Assembly: GCA_913058345.1 (NCBI GenBank)
Contig: CAJXQR010000015.1
Location: 1 to 49,818, forward strand
From: an uncultured Gammaproteobacteria bacterium
GTDB taxonomy: Bacteria; Pseudomonadota; Gammaproteobacteria; Pseudomonadales; Porticoccaceae
Length of the DNA: 49,818 bases
Reading direction: 5' to 3'
Of the stretch, positions 26,461 through 37,049 are shown in pieces. Numbering within the stretch: position 1 is the first letter of the stretch; every line of letters begins with the position of its first letter. The position numbers and the translations under genes were made by a program. The notes beneath the pieces were generated by a model. That model had not been told where the DNA came from, did not search any database, and worked only from the letters and a program-made list of their open reading frames with translations.

Positions 26461-26496
26461 TGTTTCTTAAGCAATGTCGTTGCAGGTAGTCAATAC

Positions 26497-27027
26497 ATGA
26501 AGTTAAGCGACGACTATTTTCACATCATGCAGTTGCCGCAAACGTATGATGTCGATGGCACTGTCTTGAGTGAGAACTACCTTAAGCTGCAACGTCAGTT
26601 CCATCCCGATCGTTTTGCCGCTAAGTCTGTTCAAGAGCAGCGTCTGGCTGTGCAGATGGCCTCAGCAGTTAATCAAGCCTATGAGACTTTGCGCTCACCG
26701 TTGTTGCGAGCGGCTTATTTATTGAAATTGCGTGGTCTGGATAGTTCCGGTGAGAACACGACCGTCAGTGATATGACTTTTTTAATGTCGCAAATGCAGC
26801 TGCGTGAGCAACTAGGAACCGTTGCCACTGCGGCTGAGCCTTTTGCTGAGCTGGAGATTGTCGCTACTGAAGTGACTAAACAGTTGGACTCGTTGCAGGA
26901 ACAGTTTGGTAGCCAATACGGCCAGAAAGCTTTCGACGACGCGGCTCAGACACTGGTTAAAATGCAATTTTACAGTAAGTTACAGCTGGAAGTTGATGCG
27001 CTGGAAGAGTCTTTGGAAGAAGCTTAG
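26497..27027 (+). CDS. hscB: Co-chaperone HscB
   Basis: 176 residues. The N-terminal J domain has the HPD tripeptide in QRQFHPDRFAAKS and MASAVNQAYETLRSPLLRA. The C-terminal three-helix bundle (MTFLMSQMQLREQL onward) binds IscU. HscB brings IscU to HscA and stimulates its ATPase. Length is normal for the family. Confidence 0.96.
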   Translation: MKLSDDYFHIMQLPQTYDVDGTVLSENYLKLQRQFHPDRFAAKSVQEQRLAVQMASAVNQAYETLRSPLLRAAYLLKLRGLDSSGENTTVSDMTFLMSQMQLREQLGTVATAAEPFAELEIVATEVTKQLDSLQEQFGSQYGQKAFDDAAQTLVKMQFYSKLQLEVDALEESLEEA

Positions 27028-27077
27028 CGCCTACGCTGCCCACTGAAAGTCATTAACATCTTCTATAGGTAATTTCC

Positions 27078-28934
27078 TTGGCACTCTTGCAAATTTCTGA
27101 ACCCGGTCAGTCACCCGAACCCCATCAGCAGCGTCGTGGTGTCGGTATTGATTTGGGAACGACCAATACTCTCGTGGCAACAGTGCGCAGTGGTAGTGCT
27201 GAACCTTTGTCTGACGCTTTGGGGGCAGTATTGCTGCCGTCTGTCGTTCGCTATAGTGAAGAAGGCATTACGGTGGGCGGCGCTGCGAAAGCAATGGCCA
27301 GTAGTGACCCAAAGAACAGCATTGTTTCCGCGAAGCGATTTATGGGCCGGGGTCGCGAAACTATCGATGAGAGTGTTTATGACTTTGCCACGGGTGAGGG
27401 CATGGTTCGTTTCGTTACACGTGCCGGAAATATCAGCCCTGTAGAAGCTTCTGCTGAGATTTTAAAAGTTGTCAATCGCCGCGCTGAGCAAGCGCTTGAT
27501 GGCCCTCTTGATGGTGCAGTCATCACCGTACCTGCCTATTTTGATGATGCTCAACGTCAGGCTACCAAAGATGCTGCGACTCTAGCAGGGATTAAAGTAC
27601 TCCGCCTACTCAGCGAGCCCACGGCGGCAGCCATCGCCTACGGCCTGGATAAGAATGACGCCGGGTTGATTGCTGTGTTCGACCTGGGTGGGGGCACTTT
27701 TGATATCTCTATTTTGCGTCTGTCGCGAGGTGTGTTCGAAGTCCTGGCCACGGGCGGCGATTCGGCTCTCGGTGGTGATGATTTTGATGCGGCGATAGCT
27801 GCCTGGATACGCGAGCAGGTGGGTTTACCTATTACTGTCAACGCTGCGCAACAGCGCAACTTACTCGATGTTGCCCGTGATGCAAAAGAGCGTTTGTCGC
27901 AAGCGGATACAGTGACGGTCATTTTTGAAGATTGGCAGGGCGAGCTTGGCCAATCTCAGTTGCATCGCGCGGTCGATGGTTTAATCGACAAAACTCTGCG
28001 GGCTTGTAAGCGAACTCTACGTGATGCCGGTGTCAGTGCCGCTGAGATCGTTGACGTAGTGATGGTGGGGGGGTCGACCCGTATGCCGCGAGTTCGTGAA
28101 AAAGTTGAGCAACTTTTCGGTCGTCCACCTTTAGTGAGTATCGATCCGGACACGGTGGTTGCCGTTGGCGCCGCCTTGCAGGCCGACGTGCTGGTGGGCA
28201 ATAAGCCCGGCGACGAAATGCTATTGCTCGACGTCATTCCTCTGTCTTTGGGACTTGAAACGATGGGGGGGTTGGTGGAAAAAATTATTCACCGCAACAC
28301 CACTATACCGGTTGCCAAAGCTCAGGAATTTACCACATTTAAAGATGGTCAAACGGCGCTTGCGGTGCACATTGTTCAAGGTGAGCGTGAGTTGGTCAGT
28401 GATTGCCGTTCTCTGGCCCGCTTCGAGCTGCACGATATTCCACCGATGGCCGCCGGGGCGGCGAAAATACGTATTACCTTCCAGGTTGATGCTGATGGCT
28501 TACTCAATGTTACTGCCGAAGAAGTCAATAGTGGCGTGCAAGCACGAATTGAAGTCAAGCCCTCTTACGGCCTTGATGATGAAGAAGTGAGTCAAATGTT
28601 ACTCGATTCTTTTGCTCACGCGAATGACGATATGAGAGCCCGTGCCTTGAGGGAACAACAGGTGGAAGCGGACCGTTTAATTGAAGATATTAGTGCAGCG
28701 TTGTTACACGATGGTGAACGCTTACTGGATGAGAACGCTTTGAATTGTTTGAATCAGGCTGTTGGTGAACTGGAGCAGTCACGTAAGGTGAGCAGTGATC
28801 ATCGTGAACTGCAGCGTCAAATCGAAAGCGTTGCAAAACTCAGTGAAGACTTTGCTGCTCGGCGTATGGATCTGGCGATTAAAGGTGCTCTGTCGGGGCA
28901 TCGTTTAGAAGAATTTGAGAAAGAAAACCAATAG
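27078..28934 (+). CDS. hscA: Fe-S assembly Hsp70 chaperone HscA
   Basis: 618 residues starting at a TTG codon (27078). That start is supported because the first residues, [13 protein letters not shown], match HscA N-termini elsewhere, with AGGT eight bases before. Hsp70 ATPase motifs are [54 protein letters not shown] and [13 protein letters not shown]. The substrate-binding domain begins near [17 protein letters not shown] and binds the LPPVK of IscU. It releases the cluster from IscU in an ATP-driven cycle. Confidence 0.97.
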   Translation: MALLQISEPGQSPEPHQQRRGVGIDLGTTNTLVATVRSGSAEPLSDALGAVLLPSVVRYSEEGITVGGAAKAMASSDPKNSIVSAKRFMGRGRETIDESVYDFATGEGMVRFVTRAGNISPVEASAEILKVVNRRAEQALDGPLDGAVITVPAYFDDAQRQATKDAATLAGIKVLRLLSEPTAAAIAYGLDKNDAGLIAVFDLGGGTFDISILRLSRGVFEVLATGGDSALGGDDFDAAIAAWIREQVGLPITVNAAQQRNLLDVARDAKERLSQADTVTVIFEDWQGELGQSQLHRAVDGLIDKTLRACKRTLRDAGVSAAEIVDVVMVGGSTRMPRVREKVEQLFGRPPLVSIDPDTVVAVGAALQADVLVGNKPGDEMLLLDVIPLSLGLETMGGLVEKIIHRNTTIPVAKAQEFTTFKDGQTALAVHIVQGERELVSDCRSLARFELHDIPPMAAGAAKIRITFQVDADGLLNVTAEEVNSGVQARIEVKPSYGLDDEEVSQMLLDSFAHANDDMRARALREQQVEADRLIEDISAALLHDGERLLDENALNCLNQAVGELEQSRKVSSDHRELQRQIESVAKLSEDFAARRMDLAIKGALSGHRLEEFEKENQ

Positions 28935-28946
28935 GTAAATCGATAA

Positions 28947-29285
28947 ATGGCAAAAATTGTATTTCTACCCCATCATGAGGTTTGCCCTGAAGGTGTGGTG
29001 ATTGAGGCCGAGAGGGGGGAGTCAATTTGCTCGGCAGCCTTGCGCAATGGCGTGGAGATTGAGCATGCCTGTGAAATGGCGGCCGCCTGTACCACTTGCC
29101 ACGTCTATGTGCGTGAGGGTTTTGAGCACCTCGAGCCAGCTGATGATCTGGAAGAAGATTTACTGGATAAGGCCTGGGGTGTTGATCCCGATTCTCGTTT
29201 GAGTTGTCAGGTTGTGCTGACGGATAATGATTTGGTGGTGGAAATCCCTAAATACACGCTCAACATGGTGTCGGAGCGGCATTAA
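28947..29285 (+). CDS. fdx: Isc-type [2Fe-2S] ferredoxin
   Basis: 112 residues. The cluster loop EHACEMAAACTTCHVYV holds three Cys, and the fourth is in SRLSCQVVL. It is an adrenodoxin-like ferredoxin which gives electrons to Fe-S assembly on IscU. It starts 12 bases after hscA. Confidence 0.97.
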   Translation: MAKIVFLPHHEVCPEGVVIEAERGESICSAALRNGVEIEHACEMAAACTTCHVYVREGFEHLEPADDLEEDLLDKAWGVDPDSRLSCQVVLTDNDLVVEIPKYTLNMVSERH

Positions 29286-29321
29286 GGATTTAAGAATGAA
29301 GCTGCAGAGAAGGGGATAAAA

Positions 29322-29522
29322 ATGCAATTTAAGTGGGTCGATGTGCGTGATATTGCCATTGAGCTCAGCGAAGCCTGGCCTGATACGAATCCAGCAACGA
29401 TTAATTTTGTCGATTTACGAGCCAAGGTCATGGGCTTGCCGGGTTTCGATGATGACCCTGACCGCTGTGGTGAAAAGGTGCTCGAAGCTATACAAATGGC
29501 ATGGATGGATGAGGTGGGATAG
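29322..29522 (+). CDS. iscX: Fe-S assembly protein IscX
   Basis: 66 residues, all-helical and acidic, with the IscX features LRAKVMGLPGFDDDPDRCGE and IQMAWMDEVG. IscX binds IscS on the same face as frataxin and modulates its rate. It is the last gene of the isc operon; 60 bases follow before the GGDEF-EAL gene. Confidence 0.96.
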   Translation: MQFKWVDVRDIAIELSEAWPDTNPATINFVDLRAKVMGLPGFDDDPDRCGEKVLEAIQMAWMDEVG

Positions 29523-29582
29523 ACTAGGACTGCTGGCAAACTGCCGCACTAAAAAAATGGTTTTTACTGACGGTAGATAGCT

Positions 29583-31694
29583 ATGGGTTTTGTGTCGAGT
29601 CCGCCAACTAATAATTATAAATTAGAACTCTATCAATCTCTCTTTGAGCATTCTCCCTTCGGCACCCTGATTTTTGTTTATGGTGTTTGTGTCGAATGTA
29701 ATCCTTGCGCTGAAAAAATTCTTACTTGCGAGCGTCGCGCTTTGCTCGGTTCTTGCCTGCAAGAAAACCGGCTTGATGAGCCCCTGGCTCTGGTTGCTCT
29801 CAAACAACAGGTGAATATGGCTCTGGAAGAGGGTGTTGAGCGTTTAGAATGGCATCCGGGTTTTGGTCGCAATGAAAAGAATCTCGCATTCGATATTTAT
29901 ATTACGGCTAAGGCCGCCAATGAAATCATCGTCACGTTGCTTGAGCAGAAAAACAGCACTCTAGCTCAGACCAAATTGCCCGAATCCGGTGTCCAGGCGA
30001 TAAGTGAAACAATGAAGACTGTCGCGGTAGAAGGCGTGGCGCCGATTATTGGTGCCAGCGTTGGTGCTGAGATCGTTTCACGAGATCATGTCGAGGAAGG
30101 TGGTGACAGAGCTATTGTGATGGCCCAGGAAGTTCTTGTTAAAGAAGAGCCATCAACGCAACAAAAGTCATCAGCGCAACCAAAGCCATCCGTGGAACAA
30201 GAACCATCTGTCGTACAAGAGCCATCAGCGGAACCAGCCTCAGCCGCTTACACGCAAGACCAGGCGCTCAAAACGGTGATTAAAAAGGCCTTTGCGCCGG
30301 ACCAGCTTGATAGTCGTTCAGTGGTGTTGGAAAAGCTTGCCGGCCGGGATATTTATGCCCCTCACCACCCCCTCAATCCCGACCTTGATCGGGCTATGTA
30401 TTTTGATGCTTTAACCCAGTTACCTAACCGCCAATTGTTACTAGAAAGATTGGGTGATTGCTTGGCCGGTGCTGGCGGTGAAGTGCAGCTGACGGCGCTG
30501 TTACTCATCGACCTCGATCAGTTTAAGAATATTAACGATTCCTGGGGTCACGACGTTGGCGATCGTGTGCTGTTTAAAGTCGGTCGCATTTTAGCCACTC
30601 TCGTTGATGAAAATATGTTGTTGGCGCGAATCAGTGGTGATGAATTTGTATTACTGCTCCAGTATCTCGGTGATAACTCAAGACAGGCGATGGCGACTGG
30701 TCGGAGTATGGCAGAAAAGGTCCAGGCGGCGATATTACGGCCAATTACGGATGGCGAGAATGATTTCACACTCACCGCCAGCACGGGCATTGCTTTACTT
30801 GAAGAGGATGGTCTCTCAAGTCAACGCGCCCTGCAATATGCCGAAATGGCAATGCATGAGGCTAAGCGTAAAGGCCGTAATGGTATTGCTTTTTACGACC
30901 GCAGTATTGGTGACAAAGCCCAGCAGCATATCGGCATGAATACACGCTTGCGCAAGGCACTCGATAATCAAGAGTTTGTTCTCTATGTGCAGCCGAAAAT
31001 CGCCATTGGCAACGGGCGCGTTGTCGGCTGCGAAGCTTTGCTGCGCTGGATTAATACCGACCGAGTGACGAATATGCCTGCGGAATTTATTCCCTTGCTC
31101 GAGGCTTCCGGCCTGATCGTTGATGTCGGCCACTGGGTTATCCGTACCGCTTGTGAATATGTGCGCAGTTTCATCGATGAGGGGCTTTGGGGAGACAGCA
31201 TGCAAATGAGCATTAATATCAGTCCTCGGCAGTTCAACGACCCAGCGCTATTCGAGGTAATAGAACACAGCCTGCGCAGTTATGAGATCGACCCCGGATG
31301 CCTCAATTTTGAAGTAACAGAAAATCTTATCATTGAAAATATTGATGAGGTGATCCAAAAAATGAAGCAAATAAAAGCCCTGGGCTCGAAATTTTCCATT
31401 GATGATTTCGGTATCGGTTATTTGTCAATGGTTCACCTTAAGCGCTTGCCCTTTGATTTGCTGAAAATCGATCGGGAGTTTATCCGCAATATCCACAGTG
31501 ACCCCGATAGTCGTGGTGTTGTTGAGGCCATTCTCGCCGTTTCCCGCCAGTACGGCTTGGAAGTCACGGCCGAAGGTGTTGAAGACCTTGACTCCTTGGA
31601 GGTGCTGCGTACCGTCGGTTGCGATACCTATCAGGGGGCATATTTCAGCATGCCGGTTCCGGTCGAGCAGTTTCGTTCACTATTGGCAGCTTGA
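29583..31694 (+). CDS. PAS-GGDEF-EAL cyclic-di-GMP protein
   Basis: 703 residues. An N-terminal PAS-like domain (about 15-125: YQSLFEHSPFGTLIFVYGVC) is followed by a low-complexity Pro/Ser/Gln/Glu linker (about 195-235, PS repeats such as KPSVEQEPSVVQEPS). The GGDEF domain (about 270-430) has LFKVGRI and the signature as SGDEF, a variant found in active cyclases; no RxxD inhibitory site stands before it. The EAL domain (about 445-700) has CEALLRW, NFEVTENLII, IDDFGIGYLSM, LKIDREFI and TAEGVED, so most metal-binding residues of active phosphodiesterases are kept. No membrane helix is visible, so it is cytosolic. It is placed between iscX and ndk, which are neighbours or close in Pseudomonas. 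Confidence 0.92.
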   Translation: MGFVSSPPTNNYKLELYQSLFEHSPFGTLIFVYGVCVECNPCAEKILTCERRALLGSCLQENRLDEPLALVALKQQVNMALEEGVERLEWHPGFGRNEKNLAFDIYITAKAANEIIVTLLEQKNSTLAQTKLPESGVQAISETMKTVAVEGVAPIIGASVGAEIVSRDHVEEGGDRAIVMAQEVLVKEEPSTQQKSSAQPKPSVEQEPSVVQEPSAEPASAAYTQDQALKTVIKKAFAPDQLDSRSVVLEKLAGRDIYAPHHPLNPDLDRAMYFDALTQLPNRQLLLERLGDCLAGAGGEVQLTALLLIDLDQFKNINDSWGHDVGDRVLFKVGRILATLVDENMLLARISGDEFVLLLQYLGDNSRQAMATGRSMAEKVQAAILRPITDGENDFTLTASTGIALLEEDGLSSQRALQYAEMAMHEAKRKGRNGIAFYDRSIGDKAQQHIGMNTRLRKALDNQEFVLYVQPKIAIGNGRVVGCEALLRWINTDRVTNMPAEFIPLLEASGLIVDVGHWVIRTACEYVRSFIDEGLWGDSMQMSINISPRQFNDPALFEVIEHSLRSYEIDPGCLNFEVTENLIIENIDEVIQKMKQIKALGSKFSIDDFGIGYLSMVHLKRLPFDLLKIDREFIRNIHSDPDSRGVVEAILAVSRQYGLEVTAEGVEDLDSLEVLRTVGCDTYQGAYFSMPVPVEQFRSLLAA

Positions 31695-31708
31695 GCCCAA
31701 TCGCTTTC

Positions 31709-31737
31709 TTGTAAGCCCTTGTCTCTAAGAGTAAAAT
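31709..31737 (+). promoter_or_regulatory. ndk promoter
   Basis: TTGTAA (31709-31714), a 17-bp spacer and TAAAAT (31732-31737) lie 59 bases before ATG 31796. GGAG stands before the start codon. The match separates the ndk-to-der series from the isc operon transcript. Confidence 0.7.
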
Positions 31738-31795
31738 GCCATCCCTTTTATTTCTGCCGCTGATGGCGGAAGTTACATTCTGGAGTTAAGAATTC

Positions 31796-32221
31796 ATGGC
31801 AATTGAGCGCACGCTATCCATTATCAAACCTGACGCTGTTGCAAAAAATGTGATTGGCGAAATTATCGCCCGTTTTGAGAAAGCTGGACTGAAGATCGTT
31901 GGTGCTAAGCTGATGCAGCTGTCTGAAGAAAAAGCCGGTGGCTTTTATGCCGAACATAAAGAACGTCCTTTTTTCGGCGATTTAGTCGGCTTTATGACCT
32001 CTGGCCCTGTCGTTGTACAGGTGCTCGAAGGCGAAAATGCAATTGCTCTGAACCGTGATCTGATGGGTGCAACGAACCCTGAAGAAGCTGATGCTGGCAC
32101 TATTCGTGCGGATTTTGCCGAGACTATCGACGCTAATGCCGTACACGGTTCTGACTCACCAGCTTCTGCTGAACGAGAAATTGCCTACTTCTTTGAAGCC
32201 GGAGAAATCTGCCCCCGCTAA
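31796..32221 (+). CDS. ndk: Nucleoside diphosphate kinase
   Basis: 141 residues. It starts [21 protein letters not shown]; the catalytic His is in [20 protein letters not shown], and [21 protein letters not shown] is the nucleotide-binding part. Ndk exchanges the terminal phosphate among nucleoside triphosphates. rlmN follows 38 bases later, as in Pseudomonas. Confidence 0.98.
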   Translation: MAIERTLSIIKPDAVAKNVIGEIIARFEKAGLKIVGAKLMQLSEEKAGGFYAEHKERPFFGDLVGFMTSGPVVVQVLEGENAIALNRDLMGATNPEEADAGTIRADFAETIDANAVHGSDSPASAEREIAYFFEAGEICPR

Positions 32222-32261
32222 TGTTGCTTCCGAGCAACGACGACGAACGCAGAGAGAAATG

Positions 32262-33446
32262 ATGACAAAAAACGCGATGCCTGATGTGGCAGTACTCGAT
32301 GACGAACAGAATGTCAGCCAGAGTGTGGAAAAAGTTAACCTGCTTGGCATGAGTGAGCAAAAACTCACCGCGTTTTTTGAATCGCTGGGAGAGAAGCGCT
32401 TTCGTGTTAAACAGGTAATGCAGTGGATGCACCAGCGTGGGGTGATCGATTTCGATGCGATGTCCGACCTGTCGAAAGCTCTGCGCGCTAAGCTCGCTGA
32501 TCTGGCGGAGATTAACTTGCCGGAGTTGGTCAGTGAGCAAACCTCCGAAGACGGTACTCGAAAATGGTTGGTGAAAGTTGCCGGGGGTAGTTGTATTGAG
32601 ATGGTTTACATTCCCGAAGGCAATCGCGGTACGCTGTGTGTGTCCTCCCAAATTGGCTGTTCTCTGGATTGTAGTTTTTGCTCCACGGGTAAACAGGGCT
32701 TTAATCGCGATCTCAGTGCCGCCGAAATCATCGGCCAGCTATGGATTGCGGCAAAGTCTATGGATTCCCTTGATCCCACAAAAGATCGCATCATTAGCAA
32801 TGTCGTGCTGATGGGCATGGGCGAGCCCCTGCTCAATTTCGACAATGTCGTTGATGCTATGAACCTGATGATGCACGATTGCGCCTATGGCTTGTCCAAG
32901 CGACGCGTGACCCTCAGTACAGCGGGTGTCGTTCCCGCTCTCGACAGGCTGGGTGATGTCACTGATGTATCGCTGGCGATCTCTCTGCACGCGCCTAACG
33001 ATGAGTTGCGTAACCAATTGGTGCCTCTTAACCGCAAATATCCTATTGCAGAGCTACTACGCTCAGCGCAGGGTTATCTCGCCAAACTGCCCGACAAACG
33101 GCGTAAAATCACTCTTGAATACACCTTGATTCGTGAGGTGAACGATCGTCCGGAACACGCTCGAGAACTGGCTGCTTTGCTGGTCGATACCCCCTGTAAA
33201 ATTAACCTTATTCCCTTTAATCCCTTTGATCAGTCCGATTACCAGCGGGTGTCGAATAATGCCCTCTACCGTTTTCGCGATATCCTTATTGAAGCGGGTT
33301 ACACTGTGACGCTGAGAACTACACGTGGCGATGATATCGACGCCGCCTGTGGACAGCTAGCAGGACAGGTTAATGACAGAACAAAACGTAGTCAGCGCTA
33401 TCGGCAGGAGCAAGGTCTTGAAGCAATACGCATTATTCCCGGTTGA
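32262..33446 (+). CDS. rlmN: Dual-specificity RNA methyltransferase RlmN
   Basis: 394 residues from ATG 32262 (an ATG at 32259 is equally possible); GAGAGA lies just before. The open frame reaches back into ndk, but that part is not RlmN-like. The radical SAM cluster is [16 protein letters not shown] (CxxxCxxC), and the methyl-carrying Cys is in [12 protein letters not shown] near the end. RlmN makes 2-methyladenosine at A2503 of 23S rRNA and A37 of some tRNAs, and needs a [4Fe-4S] cluster. Confidence 0.96.
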   Translation: MTKNAMPDVAVLDDEQNVSQSVEKVNLLGMSEQKLTAFFESLGEKRFRVKQVMQWMHQRGVIDFDAMSDLSKALRAKLADLAEINLPELVSEQTSEDGTRKWLVKVAGGSCIEMVYIPEGNRGTLCVSSQIGCSLDCSFCSTGKQGFNRDLSAAEIIGQLWIAAKSMDSLDPTKDRIISNVVLMGMGEPLLNFDNVVDAMNLMMHDCAYGLSKRRVTLSTAGVVPALDRLGDVTDVSLAISLHAPNDELRNQLVPLNRKYPIAELLRSAQGYLAKLPDKRRKITLEYTLIREVNDRPEHARELAALLVDTPCKINLIPFNPFDQSDYQRVSNNALYRFRDILIEAGYTVTLRTTRGDDIDAACGQLAGQVNDRTKRSQRYRQEQGLEAIRIIPG

Positions 33447-33482
33447 ATTCTTGTCTGTCGCTGCGTTAAAAGTGGAATTGAA

Positions 33483-34382
33483 ATGACAGGTCAACGGGTG
33501 ACGAGTTTCAGCTTGGCCATTGCTATGGTCTTGTGTGCTGCCTGTACTGTTACGGAAATGGATTACACAAAAACCATTGGCTCCAGTTCGGGAAGTGAAA
33601 AATCTGCTAAACGGCATGATAAAAAACGCGATAAGCAAGAGGAAGCTGCTGAAAACTATGTCCAGCTGGGGCTAGGCTATTTACGCCGGGGTGACAGACA
33701 GCGGTCCCGGGCTAACTTAATGAAAGCATTGGAGAGGGATGAGACTTCTGCATCGGCCCACAATGGGCTTGCTTTGATTTTTCAGCTCGAAGATGAAAAT
33801 GCACTAGCTGAGGAGCATTTTAAGAAAGCCATTAATTTTGAGCCTGAGCTGACTCGCGTACGGAGTAATTATGGCGTTTTTCTGTTTCGCCAGCAGCGTT
33901 ACGAAGATGCAGAGCAACAGTTTTTAATTGCTGCAGAGGACATCAATTACCCGCGTCGCGCTAATGTCTTATTTAATATTGGCCAAATTGCAAAACAGTT
34001 AAAGAAGCCTGATGAAGCACAGGAGGCTTGGGAAAAAGCGATTAAATTAAACCCCGATCTGTCAGGGCCATTTCTTGAACTCGCCGATGTTTATTTTAAA
34101 TCGGGTGACTACCCCAAAGCTAAGCGTTACCTTGAACGCTATGAAACGCTAAGTAAACCCTCTCCCAGAGCGCTTTGGCTAGCTGTTCGTCTTGAGCATG
34201 TTTTTGGCAATAAAAACGGTGTAGCGAGCAAGGCCTTGGCTTTAAGGAATATGTTTCCTTATTCTAAGGAAACCCTTGAATACAAGGAATGGTTGATAGC
34301 ACAGAAAAAAGATATAGGGAGCTTGTCCACCGATGCCGGAGACACACTAGAGTATAAAAAAGATGTTTCAAAAATCCCGTGA
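33483..34382 (+). CDS. pilW: Type IV pilus biogenesis lipoprotein PilW/PilF
   Basis: 299 residues. The N-terminal signal ends in a loose lipobox, VLCAACTVTEMD, where -3 is Cys rather than Leu. Several TPR units follow: YVQLGLGYLRRGDRQRSRAN, SAHNGLALIFQLEDENALAE, VRSNYGVFLFRQQRYEDAEQ, VLFNIGQIAKQLKKPDEAQE and PFLELADVYFKSGDYPKAKR. This outer-membrane lipoprotein helps the PilQ secretin assemble. Position between rlmN and ispG supports the call. rodZ, normally between pilW and ispG, is not present in the 96-base gap. Confidence 0.92.
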   Translation: MTGQRVTSFSLAIAMVLCAACTVTEMDYTKTIGSSSGSEKSAKRHDKKRDKQEEAAENYVQLGLGYLRRGDRQRSRANLMKALERDETSASAHNGLALIFQLEDENALAEEHFKKAINFEPELTRVRSNYGVFLFRQQRYEDAEQQFLIAAEDINYPRRANVLFNIGQIAKQLKKPDEAQEAWEKAIKLNPDLSGPFLELADVYFKSGDYPKAKRYLERYETLSKPSPRALWLAVRLEHVFGNKNGVASKALALRNMFPYSKETLEYKEWLIAQKKDIGSLSTDAGDTLEYKKDVSKIP

Positions 34383-34478
34383 GTTCCTGTTAATGGTTTC
34401 GTTGGGTTTGCCCTGTGTCCAGCGGTTCATTTTCTCTGCGATTGGCGTTTATAAACGCTGTATAGAGTATTAATTAAG

Positions 34479-35618
34479 ATGTTTGCAGAAAATCCTATTC
34501 GACGGCGCAAGAGCCGCCAGGTAATGGTCGGCGATATTGCCGTTGGCGGTGATGCACCGATCGCTATTCAAAGTATGACGAATACTGATACCTGTGATGT
34601 GTCTGCCACGGTCGCTCAAATACAGCGAATTGTCGATGCTGGTGCCGATATTGTCCGTGTGTCTGTACCCACCCTGGACGCTGCTGATGCCTTTGGCATG
34701 ATTCGCCAGCAAGTGACAGTACCACTGGTTGCAGATATTCATTTTGACCACAAAATCGCCCTTAAAGTGGCTGATCTCGGCGTTGATTGTCTGCGTATTA
34801 ACCCCGGTAATATTGGTCGTGATGAGAGAGTCCGGGCGGTGGTGGAAAAAGCGCGAGACTTGAATATTCCCATTCGTATTGGGGTTAATGCTGGTTCACT
34901 GGGCAAAGAGTTGCAGCGTAAATACGGTGAGCCGACTCCTGAGGCCATGGTTGAATCGGCCCTGCGCCATATCGATATCCTCGATAAAATGAATTTCGAT
35001 AACTTTAAATTAAGCCTTAAAGCCTCGGATATATTTATGACCCTGGCCGCCTATCGATTGATTGCCGATCAAACCGATTGCCCCTTGCATTTAGGCATAA
35101 CGGAGGCCGGTGGTTTACGTGCGGGTACGGTAAAGTCGGCTGTGGGCATTGGCGCTTTACTGCTGGACGGCATTGGTGACACGCTGCGGGTCTCGTTAGC
35201 AGCCGACCCGGTTGAGGAAATAAAAGTGGGTTGGGATTTGTTGAAAAGCTTACGATTGCGCAGTAAAGGTATTAACTTTATTGCCTGTCCCAGTTGTTCA
35301 CGACAAAATTTTGATGTCATTAAAACCATGGAAGCTCTCGAAAACCGACTGGATGATGTTCGCGTGCCGATGGATGTCGCCGTCATAGGCTGTATCGTCA
35401 ATGGGCCGGGTGAGGCCAAAGTGGCCGATATGGGCTTGACAGGGGGTTCCCCGCAAAATTTACTTTATATTGATGGTAAACCGTTTACTAAAATTAAACC
35501 GGACAATCTGGTCGAAGATCTTGAACGTGCCATTCGCGCCAAGGCAAAAGAAAAATCCCTGGCTCGTGAACAGGTGATCGCCAGCGATATCGCGGCTTCT
35601 GATCAAAAGAACAATTAA
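34479..35618 (+). CDS. ispG: 4-hydroxy-3-methylbut-2-enyl-diphosphate synthase IspG
   Basis: 379 residues. TIM-barrel start is [20 protein letters not shown] and [12 protein letters not shown]. The [4Fe-4S] ligands are the two Cys of [13 protein letters not shown] and the Cys of [12 protein letters not shown], with the ligand Glu-containing [11 protein letters not shown] after it. IspG performs the reductive ring opening of MEcPP in the non-mevalonate isoprenoid route, which feeds ubiquinone side chains. Confidence 0.98.
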   Translation: MFAENPIRRRKSRQVMVGDIAVGGDAPIAIQSMTNTDTCDVSATVAQIQRIVDAGADIVRVSVPTLDAADAFGMIRQQVTVPLVADIHFDHKIALKVADLGVDCLRINPGNIGRDERVRAVVEKARDLNIPIRIGVNAGSLGKELQRKYGEPTPEAMVESALRHIDILDKMNFDNFKLSLKASDIFMTLAAYRLIADQTDCPLHLGITEAGGLRAGTVKSAVGIGALLLDGIGDTLRVSLAADPVEEIKVGWDLLKSLRLRSKGINFIACPSCSRQNFDVIKTMEALENRLDDVRVPMDVAVIGCIVNGPGEAKVADMGLTGGSPQNLLYIDGKPFTKIKPDNLVEDLERAIRAKAKEKSLAREQVIASDIAASDQKNN

Positions 35619-35672
35619 ACCTGCAACTAAATCTACGATTAACTGATAGCGACGAAAAAGAGAGCCGCCACC

Positions 35673-36941
35673 TTGAGTAAAATACAGTCCCTGCGGGGCA
35701 TGAGCGATTTGCTCCCCGAGCAATCAGCACTTTGGCAATACCTCGAAGATAAAATCCTCACGGTGTTACAGAGTTACGGCTACCGCGAGATTCGTTTTCC
35801 CATCCTTGAAAGTACCGAGTTATTTAAGCGTTCCATCGGCGAGGTCACAGATATCGTCGAGAAAGAAATGTACACCTTTGCCGATCGCAATGACGAAAGC
35901 GTCACCTTACGTCCTGAAGGCACAGCGGGTTGCGTGCGCGCCAGCGAGCAAAATGGCTTGCTTTACAATCAAGTGCAACGCCTGTGGTATCGCGGTCCGA
36001 TGTTTCGCTACGAGCGTCCACAAAAGGGCCGACTACGGCAGTTCCACCAGTTCGGTGCGGAGGTCTTTGGCTTGCAGGGGCCGGACATTGATGCGGAGCT
36101 GTTAATCATGACCGCGCGCCTGTGGCGCGAGCTGGGTATTAGCGAGCATCTCACTTTACAACTTAATTCACTGGGCAGTGTAGCTTGTCGGGCTAGCTAT
36201 AAAGAGGCCCTGGTTCTTTACTTAAGCGCCTATAAAGAGCAGCTCGATGAAGATAGCCAGCGTCGCCTCGGCAGCAATCCCCTGCGTATCCTCGACAGTA
36301 AAAGCCCACAAACCCAGGACATTTTGGCTGACGCGCCGAAGCTTGATGAGTTCCTCAATGAGGAATCACAAGACCATTTCCAGCAGTTGTGCGATTTGCT
36401 TGATAGCGCAGGTGTCGCTTATGACATCAACCATAAGCTGGTACGAGGTCTTGATTACTACGGTAAAACGGTTTTTGAATGGGTAACAGATGCACTGGGT
36501 GCTCAGGGCACCGTGTGTGCTGGCGGGCGTTACGATGGCCTGGTTGAACAACTCGGCGGCAAACCGATACCCGCTGTAGGCTTTGGTCTTGGCGAAGAGC
36601 GATTAGCCTTGTTACTTGACGCCGTTGGAGCTGTGCCTGATAGTGTCGGCCGACATTTGGATGCCTATCTGGTGGCGGTCGGAGATGTTTCTGCGACGGC
36701 ATTGCTGGTGAGTGAAGCGTTACGAACAAAGTGCCCCCAATTGCGCTTGCAGAATCATTGCGGTGGTGGCAGTTTCAAAAGCCAATTGAAAAAAGCTGAT
36801 CGTAGTGGTGCTGACATTGCCTTGATTGTGGGCGAAGATGAAGCGTCGGCAGGCACTCTAAGTATCAAGTACTTACGGCAGAGTAAAGATCAGGTGACAG
36901 TTTCTCTGGATGAAGCGGTTGTGCTCTTAAGTAAGACCTGA
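35673..36941 (+). CDS. hisS: Histidyl-tRNA synthetase
   Basis: 422 residues beginning at TTG 35673 ([17 protein letters not shown]); the next ATG would remove the conserved QSLRGM start. Class II motifs: motif 2 is [20 protein letters not shown], with TLRPEGTAG before it; the histidine-binding [15 protein letters not shown]; motif 3 [14 protein letters not shown]. The C-terminal anticodon-binding domain has [19 protein letters not shown]. It charges tRNA-His. The spacing from ispG is 54 bases. Confidence 0.97.
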   Translation: MSKIQSLRGMSDLLPEQSALWQYLEDKILTVLQSYGYREIRFPILESTELFKRSIGEVTDIVEKEMYTFADRNDESVTLRPEGTAGCVRASEQNGLLYNQVQRLWYRGPMFRYERPQKGRLRQFHQFGAEVFGLQGPDIDAELLIMTARLWRELGISEHLTLQLNSLGSVACRASYKEALVLYLSAYKEQLDEDSQRRLGSNPLRILDSKSPQTQDILADAPKLDEFLNEESQDHFQQLCDLLDSAGVAYDINHKLVRGLDYYGKTVFEWVTDALGAQGTVCAGGRYDGLVEQLGGKPIPAVGFGLGEERLALLLDAVGAVPDSVGRHLDAYLVAVGDVSATALLVSEALRTKCPQLRLQNHCGGGSFKSQLKKADRSGADIALIVGEDEASAGTLSIKYLRQSKDQVTVSLDEAVVLLSKT

Positions 36942-37049
36942 AAGTGCGCCTTCGAAGTATTTTGTACTTAAGCATTGTCGAATCCAACAAAATACAGCGC
37001 TCTTTATTGTGGGCTGTCGTGCAAATTGAAAATGTTATGGAAATAAATT

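Noticed and set aside
32067-32261. RlmN extended into the ndk gene
   Set aside because: The extra residues are ndk read in another frame; RlmN-like sequence begins after ATG 32259/32262.
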